NCBI GenBank assembly: GCA_018822845.1
Contig: JAHJJD010000035.1
Span: forward strand, 25,738 to 89,737
Source: Gammaproteobacteria bacterium
GTDB taxonomy: Bacteria; Pseudomonadota; Gammaproteobacteria; Thiotrichales; Thiotrichaceae
Direction of reading: 5' to 3'
DNA: 64,000 nucleotides
The notes below the pieces were generated by a model. That model was not told where the DNA came from. It was given only the letters and a program-made list of their open reading frames with translations, and made no database searches. Shown here piece after piece: positions 17,727 to 30,622 of the stretch (positions are counted from its first letter, which is position 1; every line of letters begins with the position of its first letter). A program made the translations under genes and the position numbers.

Positions 17727-18286
17727 GCCTGCATATACTCGGCATGAAAGCGGGAAACCTTGAGTTCATCCGACCAGTAATCTTTCGGCAGCCCCGCTCT
17801 CAGCTTGAGTTGTTGTAGAAGTTGTTGCTTGTCAGGCAAGGTTTCCCAAGCATTCGGTAGAAACAAGCCCCGGTGGGTACTACCTGCATGCAGGATCAGG
17901 CCATCGATATTGGGCTGGATCTGTTCCAGCAATTCAGCCTCATTTGCAAAGTGAATGGCCTCCAGTGGCGTCAGCACCGCAATACCGATGACGAGCGAAT
18001 CCACTTCGTCTGGCTGCACCCTGGGAAAGCGGGGGTCGCCAAATGCTGCCGAATATGCCCGTTGCGCTACATCCTGTGCCAGCGACAAGCAGGGTGTAAT
18101 CGTGCCTACACAGCCACGCAGCTTGCCATCTTCATTCAGGGTCACAAAAGTCGCCCGCTTTTCCTGCAAACTCTCGGACAGCTTCTCCTGCACAATCTCC
18201 AGTGGCCGACCTTCCGTCAGACCAGAGCGAATGCTTTCGCGTGCGATGTACAGCAATTGTTGTCGTTCACTCTCAGTGTAAGACAT
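17723..18286 (-). CDS. AmmeMemoRadiSam system protein A (AMMECR1 domain)
   Basis: The 187-aa protein is an AMMECR1-domain protein. Diagnostic stretches are ATFVTLNEDGKLRGCVGTI (with the conserved LRGCVG motif), the ARxA-like RAYSAAFGDPRFP, and LHAGSTHRGLFLPNAWE. In many bacteria it is the A component of the three-gene AmmeMemoRadiSam system; the Memo and radical-SAM partners are not next to it here. The molecular function is unknown. It stands alone on the minus strand, with its own 157-bp upstream gap. Confidence 0.88.
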   Translation of the reverse strand: MSYTESERQQLLYIARESIRSGLTEGRPLEIVQEKLSESLQEKRATFVTLNEDGKLRGCVGTITPCLSLAQDVAQRAYSAAFGDPRFPRVQPDEVDSLVIGIAVLTPLEAIHFANEAELLEQIQPNIDGLILHAGSTHRGLFLPNAWETLPDKQQLLQQLKLRAGLPKDYWSDELKVSRFHAEYMQA

Positions 18287-18403
18287 GGAGTATGGTATCC
18301 CCTTTTAATAATCCGTGTGAACAGATGCATCATGCAGGCCAATCCATGCATCTGGACAGGATACCGGGAAATATTTAAAGCGTGATGATAGAAATCAAAA
18401 CTG

Positions 18404-18433
18404 TGGACTACCCAACCGATAGCGGGTAGTCCA
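18404..18433 (-). terminator. Intrinsic-type terminator after lptE
   Basis: A perfect 10-bp inverted repeat (TGGACTACCC / GGGTAGTCCA, 18404-18413 with 18424-18433) has a 10-base loop. On the minus strand it is followed by CAGTTTTGATTTC. It lies 12 bases after the lptE stop, so it probably ends the leuS-lptE transcript. Confidence 0.65.
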
Positions 18434-18444
18434 GCATTTGCCGC

Positions 18445-18947
18445 TCAGGATTGCGGCTTGATGGCCTGCAAACGCAGAATGATCAAGCGGACGGCTTCGT
18501 GGCGGAGTTGATCCTTGATGTCAGCCCCTTCGTCAGCAGTACCCAGTACATATTGGCCGTCGTAAACCTGGGAACGCTCAGCGCGCACGGAATATTCCCC
18601 AGCTTCATCCAGCCCCCGGGTTTTGACCCGGAAAACCACATTGATGCTATGAATGAATTCGCGCACCTGCCGGGTGGAAGAATATCCAGAGACTGAACGG
18701 CTTTCGCTCACATTAATGATGTTCAGGATGGTGGTGGCTTTTTGCTGATCCTGCCAGATGGTGGCACCGGCATCTTCCAGGCCAGCCTGTAAGGTAATAC
18801 CAAAAGCACTGTGCTGATCAACGCCTTGCAGATAGACACCCTGCTGAATGACCGCTGGCAGGGGTTTGCTGCCACGCAGATGAAATGGCTCGCCGCCACA
18901 CCCGGCGAGCCATACCAGCAAACCCATAACTACAAGCAGATGTTTCA

Positions 18948-18948
<1 letters not shown>
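18445..18948 (-). CDS. lptE: LPS-assembly lipoprotein LptE
   Basis: LptE (RlpB) plugs the LptD barrel and helps place lipopolysaccharide in the outer membrane. The 167-aa protein has a lipoprotein signal with lipobox LAGC (Cys17), followed by the family start FHLRGSKPLP. The rest is a two-layer beta/alpha domain with weak conservation, typical for LptE. The ATG overlaps the leuS stop by one base, and leuS-lptE is the standard gammaproteobacterial order. holA does not follow here; a terminator hairpin does. Confidence 0.88.
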
Positions 18949-21650
<2,702 letters not shown>

Positions 21651-21653
21651 CTA

Positions 21654-22259
21654 TCAAGAGCAATTCTTCACACAGAACTGGTATGGCTTGACCGCACCGC
21701 CACAACTACTGTAGCACTGACGGTACTGATCGTCACATTTACATTCCTTGCTGCACGTAAGGTCACGGATACGGGCAGTTTCACCCGACAGGGTCGGCTG
21801 TTCCGGTGAGGCACCCGGCGATGTAGGAGGATTCATTGAGGGCAAGCTGTCATACTTCGAATGTTGGTGAAAACAGCTTTCTGCCTTTTGGCCATCACGC
21901 TCGCAAGTGAGGTGGAGCAGTTCCCGCTGCAATTGGCGCTGATGCAGTTCCATTTCGTAAAAGCGCTGGTCGGTTTCGTAGCGATCCATTTCACGTTTCC
22001 AGTCAGCCAGTTTTGCGTCGTATTCCCTGAGGCGCTCGGGAAGTTCGAGCCTGGCCTGCTGCTCTGCCCTGACACTGCATTGGTCGTATTGCCGTGTGCA
22101 TTGCAGGTTGCACATACGACTCTTGCCCTCACACTGATTCAAACAGGAAAGGCCACCGGTACTGGCCGGGGGAGTGAGTTCATAACGGGTTTCGTATTCA
22201 GGGGCGCAGCCCGTCAGTAACAAGACCCCAAGCACAAGCCAGTACCAGTTTTTCATCAT
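21654..22259 (-). CDS. Cysteine-rich lipoprotein of unknown function
   Basis: The 201-aa protein has a lipoprotein signal peptide with lipobox LTGC (Cys18), so it is probably anchored to the outer or inner membrane facing the periplasm. A first Cys cluster (CLNQCEGKSRMCNLQC, then QYDQCS) is followed by a highly charged helical stretch (about 65-115) likely to be a coiled coil. A Pro/Ser linker and a second cluster (TCSKECKCDDQYRQCYSSC, CVKNC) complete it. The paired CxxxC patterns suggest disulfide-knotted or metal-binding ends. It lies between tex and leuS, 12 bp downstream of tex, and may share its transcript. No family is recognised. Confidence 0.75.
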   Translation of the reverse strand: MMKNWYWLVLGVLLLTGCAPEYETRYELTPPASTGGLSCLNQCEGKSRMCNLQCTRQYDQCSVRAEQQARLELPERLREYDAKLADWKREMDRYETDQRFYEMELHQRQLQRELLHLTCERDGQKAESCFHQHSKYDSLPSMNPPTSPGASPEQPTLSGETARIRDLTCSKECKCDDQYRQCYSSCGGAVKPYQFCVKNCS

Positions 22260-22271
22260 TCACCTCACAGA

Positions 22272-24563
22272 TTATTTGCGGGCACGGGCAAATGCCGCCG
22301 CCATTGCCGGGTTGACTGCTGTAACTGTCTCCCTGGCCGGTTTGGCAGGTTTTTGACTGCCCGTGGTTTTTCTTTCAGTGGATTGGACTGGTTTATGGCT
22401 AATCGGTTCCAGACGCATGGTCAGGGCAATGCGTTTACGCTGTACGTCGACCTCTTCCACCCGTACCTTGACTACATCGCCGGTACGCACGACTTCACGC
22501 GGATCCTTGACGAACTTGCTGGTGAGTTGCGAGATGTGTACCAGACCATCCTGATGCACGCCGATGTCAACGAATGCGCCAAAGTTGGCAACATTGGTGA
22601 CAACACCTTCCAGGATCATGCCGGGTTGCAGGTCACTGATGGCATTGACGCCTTCGCAGAAAGTCGCTGTAACGAATTCAGGACGCGGGTCACGCCCCGG
22701 CTTTTCCAGTTCAGTCAGAATGTCGCGGATCGTGGGCAAACCAAATTGTTCGGTCACGTAATCTGTTGGCTTGAGGTTGCGCACAAACTCACTGTTCCCC
22801 AGCAGAACCGGCAGTGGCTGCCGGTTGACTGCGGCAATCTGTTCCACCAGCGTATAGGCTTCCGGGTGAACGGAGGAAGCGTCCAGCGGATGTTCCCCAT
22901 CACGGATACGCAGAAAACCTGCTGCCTGTTCGAAGGTTTTGGCTCCCAGACGCGGCACTTTCTTCAACTGTTCACGGTTACGGAAAGCGCCGTTGTCATT
23001 GCGGAACTGCACGATGTTTTCCGCCAAACCATTGTTGAGGCCGGAAACCCGCGCCAGCAGTGGAGCCGACGCCATATTCACATCTACCCCGACCGCATTT
23101 ACGCAGTCCTCCACCACCGCATCCAGGGTTCGTGCCAGTTCCGGCTGGTTCACGTCATGCTGGTATTGGCCAACGCCGATGGATTTGGGATCAATCTTCA
23201 CCAGTTCCGCCAGTGGGTCTTGCAGGCGGCGGGCAATGGAAACCGCACCACGCAAGGATACATCCAGACCGGGGAATTCTTTCGCCGCCAGTTCGGAAGC
23301 GGAATAAACGGATGCGCCTGCTTCCGACACCACCAGTTTGGTCAGATTGAGTTCCGGATGACGTTTGATCAGATCAGCAGCCAACTGGTCAGTTTCCCGC
23401 GAAGCTGTGCCATTGCCAATGCTGATCAGGTCAACCTGAAGTTTACGGCACATATCAGCCAATACAGCAATAGACTGATCCCACTGCTTTTTCGGCACAT
23501 GCGGGTAAATGGTGGCGGTATCCAGCAGTTTGCCAGTGGAATCGACCACCGCAACCTTCACCCCGGTACGCAAACCAGGGTCAAGCCCCATGGTGGCACG
23601 TGGCCCTGCCGGAGCGGCCAGCAGCAAATCCTTGAGATTGGCAGCGAATACCCGGATCGCTTCGGCTTCCGCCTGCTCACGCAAGCGCAGGTTGAGATCC
23701 ACGCTCAGGCGGCTGTGCAGTTTGACTTTCCACGTCCAGCGCACGGTGTCAAGCAGCCAGCGGTCTGCCGCCCTGCCCTGATCACGGATGCTGAACGCAG
23801 CAGCAATCTTGTCTTCACAAGGATGGATTTGCCCTTCCGCAACATTGACATCCAGCTTGATGTCGAGGATGCCTTCATTGCGACCACGGAATAGCGCCAG
23901 CGCCCGGTGGGAAGGAATCTTGCCAATGGCTTCTGCATAGGCGAAGTAATCGGCAAATTTTTGACCTTCCTGCTCCTTACCCGGAATGACACTGGATGTA
24001 AAACCACCCTGCTCCCACAGGTATTCGCGTAGTTGTCCGCTGAGTTCGGCATTTTCGGCGAAATCCTCCATCAGGATTTGTCGTGCGCCATCCAGCACAG
24101 CCTTGGCGTCTGCAAATTCCATCTCGGGGTTCAGGTACTTCGCTGCTTCGGTTGCCGGGTCAAGCTGCGGGTCAGCAAGCAAGGCTTCCGCCAGCGGCTG
24201 GATACCGGCTTCGCGCGCAATCATTGCCTTGGTGCGGCGCTTGGGTTTGTAGGGCAGGTAAATGTCTTCGAGTTCGGTACGGGTTTCCGCCTGCAATACT
24301 TGCTGTTCCAGTTCCACAGTCAGCTTGCCCTGCTCCCGGATGGAATTGAGCACGGTTTCGCGGCGCTTCTCCAGTTCTCGCAGGCTACCCAGACGGGTTT
24401 CCAGATAACGTAGTTGCGTGTCGTCCAGCCCACCGGTTTTTTCCTTGCGGTAACGGGCGATGAAGGGAACGGTGGAACCTTCGTCCAGCAGTTCGACAGC
24501 GGCTACCACCTGCGTTTCCCTGACTGACAGTTCGGCAGCAATACGTGACAGAATACTTTGCAT
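22272..24563 (-). CDS. tex: Transcription accessory protein Tex (S1 RNA-binding)
   Basis: Tex is a conserved nucleic-acid-binding protein acting in transcription and stress tolerance. The 763-aa protein has the N-terminal helical domain, the YqgF-like fold ([18 protein letters not shown]), the helix-hairpin-helix region ([38 protein letters not shown]) and a C-terminal S1 domain ([18 protein letters not shown]). The start chosen gives [14 protein letters not shown], the usual family N-terminus; a start 11 codons upstream lacks support. Confidence 0.95.
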   Translation of the reverse strand: MQSILSRIAAELSVRETQVVAAVELLDEGSTVPFIARYRKEKTGGLDDTQLRYLETRLGSLRELEKRRETVLNSIREQGKLTVELEQQVLQAETRTELEDIYLPYKPKRRTKAMIAREAGIQPLAEALLADPQLDPATEAAKYLNPEMEFADAKAVLDGARQILMEDFAENAELSGQLREYLWEQGGFTSSVIPGKEQEGQKFADYFAYAEAIGKIPSHRALALFRGRNEGILDIKLDVNVAEGQIHPCEDKIAAAFSIRDQGRAADRWLLDTVRWTWKVKLHSRLSVDLNLRLREQAEAEAIRVFAANLKDLLLAAPAGPRATMGLDPGLRTGVKVAVVDSTGKLLDTATIYPHVPKKQWDQSIAVLADMCRKLQVDLISIGNGTASRETDQLAADLIKRHPELNLTKLVVSEAGASVYSASELAAKEFPGLDVSLRGAVSIARRLQDPLAELVKIDPKSIGVGQYQHDVNQPELARTLDAVVEDCVNAVGVDVNMASAPLLARVSGLNNGLAENIVQFRNDNGAFRNREQLKKVPRLGAKTFEQAAGFLRIRDGEHPLDASSVHPEAYTLVEQIAAVNRQPLPVLLGNSEFVRNLKPTDYVTEQFGLPTIRDILTELEKPGRDPRPEFVTATFCEGVNAISDLQPGMILEGVVTNVANFGAFVDIGVHQDGLVHISQLTSKFVKDPREVVRTGDVVKVRVEEVDVQRKRIALTMRLEPISHKPVQSTERKTTGSQKPAKPARETVTAVNPAMAAAFARARK

Positions 24564-24866
24564 ACGAAACTCATTGTTGTGATGAATGGGGCGCATAATA
24601 ACAAAGCCGTCCAGAAGGGCAAATTATCCAGCCCGCCAAAGCAGCAGGTTGTAGCCAGATTCTGGCGCAGATCATGGAGAAAATCCGGTAGAAGGATATA
24701 AGCATTTATTCATAATTTGATTAGATATGCTTATTAAAATATTTAATATATTTATTTGTGGTTTTTTTTTATTCGCATGCGATAATGGGTTCGAGCTTAC
24801 TTTTTGGTCGGCTCATTTGTCATTTGGGTAGTCTGTCAACTTGGGTTTTTCTTAGAAGGTCTTCAC
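24564..24866. other. 303-bp intergenic region with AT-rich core
   Basis: No gene is visible between tex and the YfbM-like gene. The right half is very AT-rich (ATTAAAATATTTAATATATT around 24730-24755), followed by a run of nine or more Ts (24762-24770) and a 10-bp palindrome TCGCATGCGA (24773-24782). These could hold promoters for the rightward gene, but no clear -35/-10 pair was chosen. Confidence 0.5.
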
Positions 24867-25448
24867 ATGGGCGTGTGTCTGGACATCTCTAGTATTAGCG
24901 ATTCAAACGTGGGAGTATTAATTGATCACCCGCGACTTATATGGAATATTATTTCTCCACAGCATGCAAATATCCTCACAACTCGGAGTGAGCATTCGCT
25001 AGCAGCGTTACCTCCTCCAGCTGAACCATTTGCATTACGTGCCTTTGAACCTGAAGCACATGTCCTCAAGACATCGCTGGGCAAATATTGGCACGGAATT
25101 CACTACCTGTTGTGCAGGAAAGTCTGGAGTGGGGCACTACCGGACGCATTCCTGGTCGACGGGGGGACATTTGTTGGGGACGTGGATATTGGCTACGGGC
25201 CTGCCCGTGTTTTCACAGCAGAAGAAGCGGAAGAAATCGCCGAATCCCTGCTACAGAAAACCCGGCGTGACCTTATCCGTAATTTTGATTCAAACCTGAT
25301 GCTTGATTACGATATTTACCCTCAGGTTTGGGAAGAAGAAACGGCTCTGACGTCTTGCCTGAATCTTTTCGATAGCTTGCAAGCGTTTCTGCAAAAGATT
25401 CGCGAGAACCGGCTCGGAATGGTCGTGTATCTGACCCGCAAGAACTGA
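24867..25448 (+). CDS. YfbM-like protein (DUF1877 family)
   Basis: The 193-aa soluble protein resembles E. coli YfbM (DUF1877). It has an N-terminal MGVCLDISSISDSNVGVL, a central LGKYWHGIHYLL with the conserved His, and the C-terminal DIYPQVWEEE block. YfbM-like proteins have no known function. The ATG at 24867 has an AGAAGG site 9 bases upstream and gives a family-like N-terminus; an upstream in-frame start would add a hydrophobic stretch without support. It stands alone between tex and the RND pump genes. Confidence 0.8.
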   Translation: MGVCLDISSISDSNVGVLIDHPRLIWNIISPQHANILTTRSEHSLAALPPPAEPFALRAFEPEAHVLKTSLGKYWHGIHYLLCRKVWSGALPDAFLVDGGTFVGDVDIGYGPARVFTAEEAEEIAESLLQKTRRDLIRNFDSNLMLDYDIYPQVWEEETALTSCLNLFDSLQAFLQKIRENRLGMVVYLTRKN

Positions 25449-25526
25449 ACGAAAACCTCTGGTCTGCTCCATGCAGAGCCAGAGGTTCCGTCAGATTGAA
25501 CGAGGTAGAAAGGCGGAACCCCGTAA

Positions 25527-28500
25527 TCAGGTTCTGCCTGTGATGCTGTGCAAGCGACCCCGTGCATACATATAGTACATCAACGGAATCAGCACCAGCG
25601 TCAAAACGGTTGATACCAGTATCCCGAAGATCAGCGATACCGCCAATCCACCAAAGATCGGGTCATCAATGATAAAGAATGCGCCAACCATGGCCGCCAA
25701 TGCGGTCAAGGCAATCGGCTTGGCACGTACTGCGCTGGAATTAATCACGGCCTCTTTCAACGCCATCCCGGCCCTTACCTGCTCATTGATGAAATCCACC
25801 AGCAGGATCGAGTTACGCACGATAATCCCCGCCAGCGCAATCATGCCGATCATGGAAGTCGCGGTGAATTGCGCCCCCAGCAAGGCATGCCCTGGCATCA
25901 CGCCAATGATGGTCAGCGGAATTGGCGACATTATGACCAGTGGAACCATATACGACCTGAACTGCGCCACAATCAGCAGGAAGATCAGGATCATCCCCAC
26001 CCCGTAGGCAATACCCATGTCGCGGAAGGTTTCGTAAGTTACCTGCCATTCACCATCCCACTTCATGCCGTACAGGTACGGGTCATCCGGCTGGGCAATG
26101 AAATGCTGGTTGACCGGGTTGTCATACACCGATAGCTGTTTGATGCCAGAGAAAATGCCGAACATCCCATACAGCGGGCTGTCAGTAGCACCCGCCATGT
26201 CACCCGTGACATAAACAACCGGCAGCAAATCCTTGTGATAGATGGAATGTTCACGGGTGGTTTCCTGCACACTCACCAATTCAGACATCGGCACCAGTTC
26301 ACCTGACTGGCTGCGTACCCGCAGGGCAAGCACGGAATCCATCTTGTCTTTCAGCTCAAGCGGAAATTCAACACGGATCGGTACTGCATACTTGATGCCT
26401 TTGCCATGCAGGAACACGACATCTTCACCTTTCAGCACGGTATCCACTGCCGAAGCGATGACATCCTGTGATACGCCCAGCAAAGCAGCCTTGCGACGGT
26501 CAACCTGTACCACCAGGCGCTTTTGCGGGTATTCCACGCTGTCGTCGATGTCCACGATGTCAGCCGTTTGCTCGAATACGCCGCGAATCTGTTTCGCCAC
26601 GGCAATCTGCCCCGGATAATCCAGCCCATAGACTTCCGCCACAATGGGCGACATGACCGGTGGGCCAGGCGGCACTTCCACGACTTTCACATTGGCGTCA
26701 TGCTTTTTGGCAATTTCCTGCAAGTGCGGGCGCACATCCAGCGCAATCGCATGGCTTTGGCGCTCACGACCATGTGAATCGGTCAGGTTGACCTGGATGT
26801 CACCGACATTCGAGCCTTCGCGCAGATAGTACTGGCGCACCAGACCGTTGAAGTTGATCGGCGCGGCTGTTCCTGCGTAAATCTGGTAGTCGCTAACCTC
26901 ATCCACCTTGCCCAGATAATCCGCCATCTCGTTGAGGACACGGGAAGTCTGCTCCAGTGTGGTGCCTTCCGGCATGTCCAGCACCACCTGAAATTCCGAC
27001 TTGTTGTCGAATGGCAGCATTTTCAGCACCACCAGCTTGACCACTGCCAGCGAAGCCGACAGGACGATCAGCAAAGTAATCACCGCAAACAGCGTAGTAC
27101 GGCGCTTGCCACCTTTTTCTTCATCCAGGAACGGCGACATGATGCGCGTGAAAAAGTTGTTCAGCTTGTTGTCTTTTCCAGCCTGGTGCGCATGGTGGCT
27201 GAAATCGACCTTGCCCAGCATCTTGCCAGTCATCCACGGCGTCACCACGTAGGCCACTGCCAGTGAAATCAGCATCCCCATACTCGCATTGATCGGAATC
27301 GGCGACATGTACGGCCCCATCAGGCCGGAAACAAACGCCATTGGCAGCAAGGCCGCAATAACGGTAAAGGTCGCCAGAATGGTCGGCCCACCGACTTCAT
27401 CCACCGCCAGCGGAATAACTTCCAGCAGTTTCTTGCCGCCCTGTTGCATATGCCGGTGAATGTTTTCCACCACCACGATCGCATCGTCGACCAGAATGCC
27501 GATGGAGAAAATCAGCGCGAACAGCGACACCCGGTTGAGGGTAAAACCATATGCCCACGACGCAAACAGCGTCACCGCCAGGGTAATAACCACTGCCGCG
27601 CCCACGATCAGGGCTTCCCGCCAGCCCAATGCCCACCAGATCAGCAGGGCAACCGCAATGGTTTCGATGATCAGTTTGTGGATCAGCTTTTCGGACTTGG
27701 CTTGCGCGGTTGCACCATAGTTGCGCGTGACGGTGACATTCACACCTTCCGGCACAAAGGTTCCGCGCAGTTTCTCAAAACGGTCGATCACGCTATTGGC
27801 GATGTCCACCGCATTGGTACCCGGCTGTTTGGCGACTGCGATGGTTACCGCAGGAGTACGCACACCAGCAGTCAGCCCCTTGTGTTCCGCGCCTGCACCG
27901 GTGCCATAACTAACGTATGCTTGCGGCGAATCCGCAGTGCGTTTCACTTCCGCCACATCGCTGAGGAACACCGGTTTACCGTCAAAAACCCCGACCATCA
28001 ACTCGCCGACTTCGGATGCATCCATCAGGAACGTCCCGGCCTGCACCTGGATTTCCTCATTGTTGCTGACCAGTGAAACCGCATCGCGGGCAGAATTGCT
28101 GGCTTGCAATGCATTGCGTAAATCGGACAGGGAAATGCCGTGGCCAGCGAGTTTCTCCGCATCCAACAACACATGCACCACCTGCTGCGGCCCGCCAATG
28201 GTGTAAATATCGCGCGAACCGGGCACGCGCTTGAGTTCTGATTCGATCGCGTGCGCTACCTGATTAAGCTCATAAGCCCCCCGTTTGTCGTCTTCCGTCC
28301 ACAGGGTCAGCGCCACAATCGGCACATCGTCAATGCCCTTCGGCTTGATCAGCGGCGTACCGACGCCAAGGCTCTGCGGCAACCAGTCCTGATTGGAAGC
28401 GACCTTGTTATACAGACGCACCAGCGCCGCAGTACGGTCTTCGCCAACTTTGTACTGCACAGTCAACACGGACATACCGGGCATCGAGGTGGAATAGATG

Positions 28501-28760
28501 TGTTCCAGCCCCTCGATTTCAGACAGCACCTGTTCGGCGGGGGTACTGACCAGACTTTCCACCTGTTCCGCACTTGCGCCGGGAAATGCTATGAAAACGT
28601 TGGCAAAGGTCACGTTGATCTGCGGGTCTTCCTCACGCGGCGTCACCATCACGGCAAACAGCCCCAGCAGCAAACCGACCAGTGCCAGCAGTGGTGTGAT
28701 TTCCGTGGTCAGGAATTTTTTCGCAATCCCGCCGGAAATGCCCAGCTTTGGCTCATTCAT
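25527..28760 (-). CDS. Efflux RND transporter permease
   Basis: The 1077-aa inner-membrane protein is the proton-driven pump of an RND tripartite system. The N-terminal cytoplasmic start is followed by TM1 (ITPLLALVGLLLGLFAVMV). Two large periplasmic loops follow, with the TM4 block GILVDDAIVVVENIHRHM carrying the adjacent Asp pair of the proton relay. The C-terminal TM8-12 block includes MIGMIALAGIIVRNSILLVDFI. It looks closest to the HAE1-type drug/lipophile exporters of environmental bacteria; the substrate is unknown. Its start overlaps the adaptor gene stop by eight bases. No outer-membrane factor gene is adjacent. Confidence 0.92.
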   Translation of the reverse strand: MNEPKLGISGGIAKKFLTTEITPLLALVGLLLGLFAVMVTPREEDPQINVTFANVFIAFPGASAEQVESLVSTPAEQVLSEIEGLEHIYSTSMPGMSVLTVQYKVGEDRTAALVRLYNKVASNQDWLPQSLGVGTPLIKPKGIDDVPIVALTLWTEDDKRGAYELNQVAHAIESELKRVPGSRDIYTIGGPQQVVHVLLDAEKLAGHGISLSDLRNALQASNSARDAVSLVSNNEEIQVQAGTFLMDASEVGELMVGVFDGKPVFLSDVAEVKRTADSPQAYVSYGTGAGAEHKGLTAGVRTPAVTIAVAKQPGTNAVDIANSVIDRFEKLRGTFVPEGVNVTVTRNYGATAQAKSEKLIHKLIIETIAVALLIWWALGWREALIVGAAVVITLAVTLFASWAYGFTLNRVSLFALIFSIGILVDDAIVVVENIHRHMQQGGKKLLEVIPLAVDEVGGPTILATFTVIAALLPMAFVSGLMGPYMSPIPINASMGMLISLAVAYVVTPWMTGKMLGKVDFSHHAHQAGKDNKLNNFFTRIMSPFLDEEKGGKRRTTLFAVITLLIVLSASLAVVKLVVLKMLPFDNKSEFQVVLDMPEGTTLEQTSRVLNEMADYLGKVDEVSDYQIYAGTAAPINFNGLVRQYYLREGSNVGDIQVNLTDSHGRERQSHAIALDVRPHLQEIAKKHDANVKVVEVPPGPPVMSPIVAEVYGLDYPGQIAVAKQIRGVFEQTADIVDIDDSVEYPQKRLVVQVDRRKAALLGVSQDVIASAVDTVLKGEDVVFLHGKGIKYAVPIRVEFPLELKDKMDSVLALRVRSQSGELVPMSELVSVQETTREHSIYHKDLLPVVYVTGDMAGATDSPLYGMFGIFSGIKQLSVYDNPVNQHFIAQPDDPYLYGMKWDGEWQVTYETFRDMGIAYGVGMILIFLLIVAQFRSYMVPLVIMSPIPLTIIGVMPGHALLGAQFTATSMIGMIALAGIIVRNSILLVDFINEQVRAGMALKEAVINSSAVRAKPIALTALAAMVGAFFIIDDPIFGGLAVSLIFGILVSTVLTLVLIPLMYYMYARGRLHSITGRT

Positions 28761-29850
28761 CGTGTTTGACCCCCGCTGTCTGCTGTTTCAGGAATATGGC
28801 TGCCTGTACCGGGTCGAGCGCGATGGTTTCACCAGCATCCAGACCAGCCAGCACGCTGATGTTGTTCTCATCCAGCTTGCGCCCCAGACGAATCTGACGC
28901 AGGGATGGCAGGCCATCGGCATTGATCACGTATACGCCAATGACCTCGCTGCGCACCACTACGGCGCTTTCCGGCACACTGACGACGCCTTCCTGCTGCC
29001 CCATGACAAACGCAACCTTCACGAACATGCCGGGAAACAGGTCTTTAGTACCTTCAGCAAGATCGATCCGCACCTTGAATGCGTTGGTTTTGGGGTCGGC
29101 GTAAGGGAAGAATGTCAGGGTCCTGACCGGTAATGACTTGTAGGAACCGTCCTGGAAAACGAAGGCTTTCTTTTCCTTGCGCACCTGGGTAATCAGGCGC
29201 TGCGGCACTTCCACAATAACGCGCATTTCATTGAGGGAAATGCCAGTCATGATTGGCGTGCCCGGATTCACGGTTTCACCCAGTTCCACATGACGCTTGG
29301 TGACGATGCCGCCGTATGGCGCAACCAGTGTGGTGTAACCAAGTTGTTCGCCAGCCTGGGTCACTTGTGCCTTTGCCGCCGCCAGACGCGCTTCCGCTGC
29401 TTTCAAACCGGCTTCCGCAGCATCGTAATCAGCTTTTGGCACCAGTTTCCTGGCGTAAATTTCACTGATACGCTGGAAATCAGTCTGTGCTTCCTTGTAG
29501 CGCGCCTGCGCCTCATCCAGTGAAGCCCGTGCCTGCTGCATGCCCGCTTCCTGGGTTTTGGACTTGATGCGGGCAATGGTGCTGCCCTGCTCGACGAAAT
29601 CATCCACATCGTAGAACAGTTTCTCGATGACCCCACTGGTTTGCGCAGAAATGGTGCTTTGATTGACAGCTTCCACATGCCCATCCAGATAATGCAAGGC
29701 TGGTGCCGTACTGGCCTCTGCCTTGACGGTCTGCAAACTGGTTGCGGCCTGCTGTTGTTCAGCGACTTGCTGCGTTTCTTCCATCTGGCTACCGCAAGCA
29801 GACAACACAGACATTCCGACAACCAGTACCCACAGTTTTAATTGTTTCAT
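28753..29850 (-). CDS. RND efflux periplasmic adaptor (membrane fusion) lipoprotein
   Basis: The 365-aa protein links the RND pump to an outer-membrane channel. It has a lipobox LSAC after MKQLKLWVLVVGMSV, a lipoyl-like half (VEAVNQSTISAQTSGVIEKL), an alpha-helical hairpin rich in Ala/Gln/Glu (about residues 85-150), the second lipoyl half (LGYTTLVAPYGGIVTKRHVELGE) and beta-barrel domains. The ATG at 29850 gives the proper signal peptide. It is first in a two-gene operon with the pump and is divergent from a DUF4124 gene across an AT-rich operator-like region. Confidence 0.92.
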   Translation of the reverse strand: MKQLKLWVLVVGMSVLSACGSQMEETQQVAEQQQAATSLQTVKAEASTAPALHYLDGHVEAVNQSTISAQTSGVIEKLFYDVDDFVEQGSTIARIKSKTQEAGMQQARASLDEAQARYKEAQTDFQRISEIYARKLVPKADYDAAEAGLKAAEARLAAAKAQVTQAGEQLGYTTLVAPYGGIVTKRHVELGETVNPGTPIMTGISLNEMRVIVEVPQRLITQVRKEKKAFVFQDGSYKSLPVRTLTFFPYADPKTNAFKVRIDLAEGTKDLFPGMFVKVAFVMGQQEGVVSVPESAVVVRSEVIGVYVINADGLPSLRQIRLGRKLDENNISVLAGLDAGETIALDPVQAAIFLKQQTAGVKHDE

Positions 29851-29900
29851 GGCATACTTACCTAAAAGCAAAATTAGAATTTAACCTATCCTAACAAAGA

Positions 29901-29920
29901 ATATTAGAAAATACTAATAT
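29901..29920. promoter_or_regulatory. Dyad-symmetric operator candidate between RND operon and DUF4124 gene
   Basis: ATATTAG and CTAATAT are perfect 7-bp half-sites separated by six bases, in an AT-rich 105-bp divergent gap. A looser TTAG...CTAA pair lies just to the left (about 29873-29893). TetR- or MarR-type repressors of RND pumps bind such dyads, but no regulator gene is next to it. Confidence 0.5.
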
Positions 29921-29955
29921 ATAGCTTGAATATAACAAAACAAGGTGACAGACCA

Positions 29956-30603
29956 ATGAAACAGGCAATTTGCATACCAATTCTGCTGATGGGCGCATTA
30001 TTCGCCTCAGCCAGTGCCCACGCCGAGATGTACAAGTGGACTGACAAGAGTGGTAAAACCCACTACACCGCGACCCCGCCCCCCGCAGACGCCAAAGGCA
30101 AAGACATCGAAGACGACATCAGGCTGTCTACCGGCAAGCTGGGCAACACGCCTGCACAGGCTGAAGCTGCACAAGCCCCCACAGATGAAATGGAAAAAGC
30201 CCGCGAGGATGGTGAAAAAAGCGAGGAAAAGCACCGTGATTTCTGCCAGCAACAATCCGACGCTTACAAGCAGATGACCGCCAATTCCCTGATCAAATGG
30301 AAAGATGCACAAGGCGAACGTTTCCTCACAGCGGAAGAAAAAAGCAAAAAAATGCAGGAAATCGAGAAGAATATCGAAAGCATGTGCAATCCGGAAATGT
30401 TTGGCAGCACACCTGAGCATCAAACCAGCGGAACGGAGGCCATAGCAGGCAAGGATGATTCAAGCGGGACAGAAAGCCTTTCACTCAGCGGTGGCAAGGC
30501 TGGCAGTACCGGTGAAGCTGGTGCAACAGGTAACGGTTCGGCCACATCGGGAAGCGATGCAGACAGTGCACCCGTCGGCAGCATGCCGCCTGCCACCAAC
30601 TAG
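29956..30603 (+). CDS. DUF4124 domain-containing exported protein
   Basis: The 215-aa protein has a signal peptide ending ASAHA, followed directly by the DUF4124 hallmark MYKWTDKSGKTHYTATPPP. A charged helical region with Cys in FCQQQSDAYKQM follows, and then a low-complexity Gly/Ser/Ala/Thr tail from about residue 155. DUF4124 proteins are periplasmic and common in proteobacteria; their role is unknown. An AAGGTGA site lies upstream of the ATG at 29956. It is divergent from the RND operon. Confidence 0.85.
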   Translation: MKQAICIPILLMGALFASASAHAEMYKWTDKSGKTHYTATPPPADAKGKDIEDDIRLSTGKLGNTPAQAEAAQAPTDEMEKAREDGEKSEEKHRDFCQQQSDAYKQMTANSLIKWKDAQGERFLTAEEKSKKMQEIEKNIESMCNPEMFGSTPEHQTSGTEAIAGKDDSSGTESLSLSGGKAGSTGEAGATGNGSATSGSDADSAPVGSMPPATN

Positions 30604-30622
30604 GAAAGGCGCAGGCTACCCG

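Noticed and set aside
22353..23894. A 513-codon open frame on the plus strand opposite tex.
   Set aside because: It is a long antisense frame across a clear tex gene with no family motifs or ribosome-binding site; it is a codon-bias shadow.
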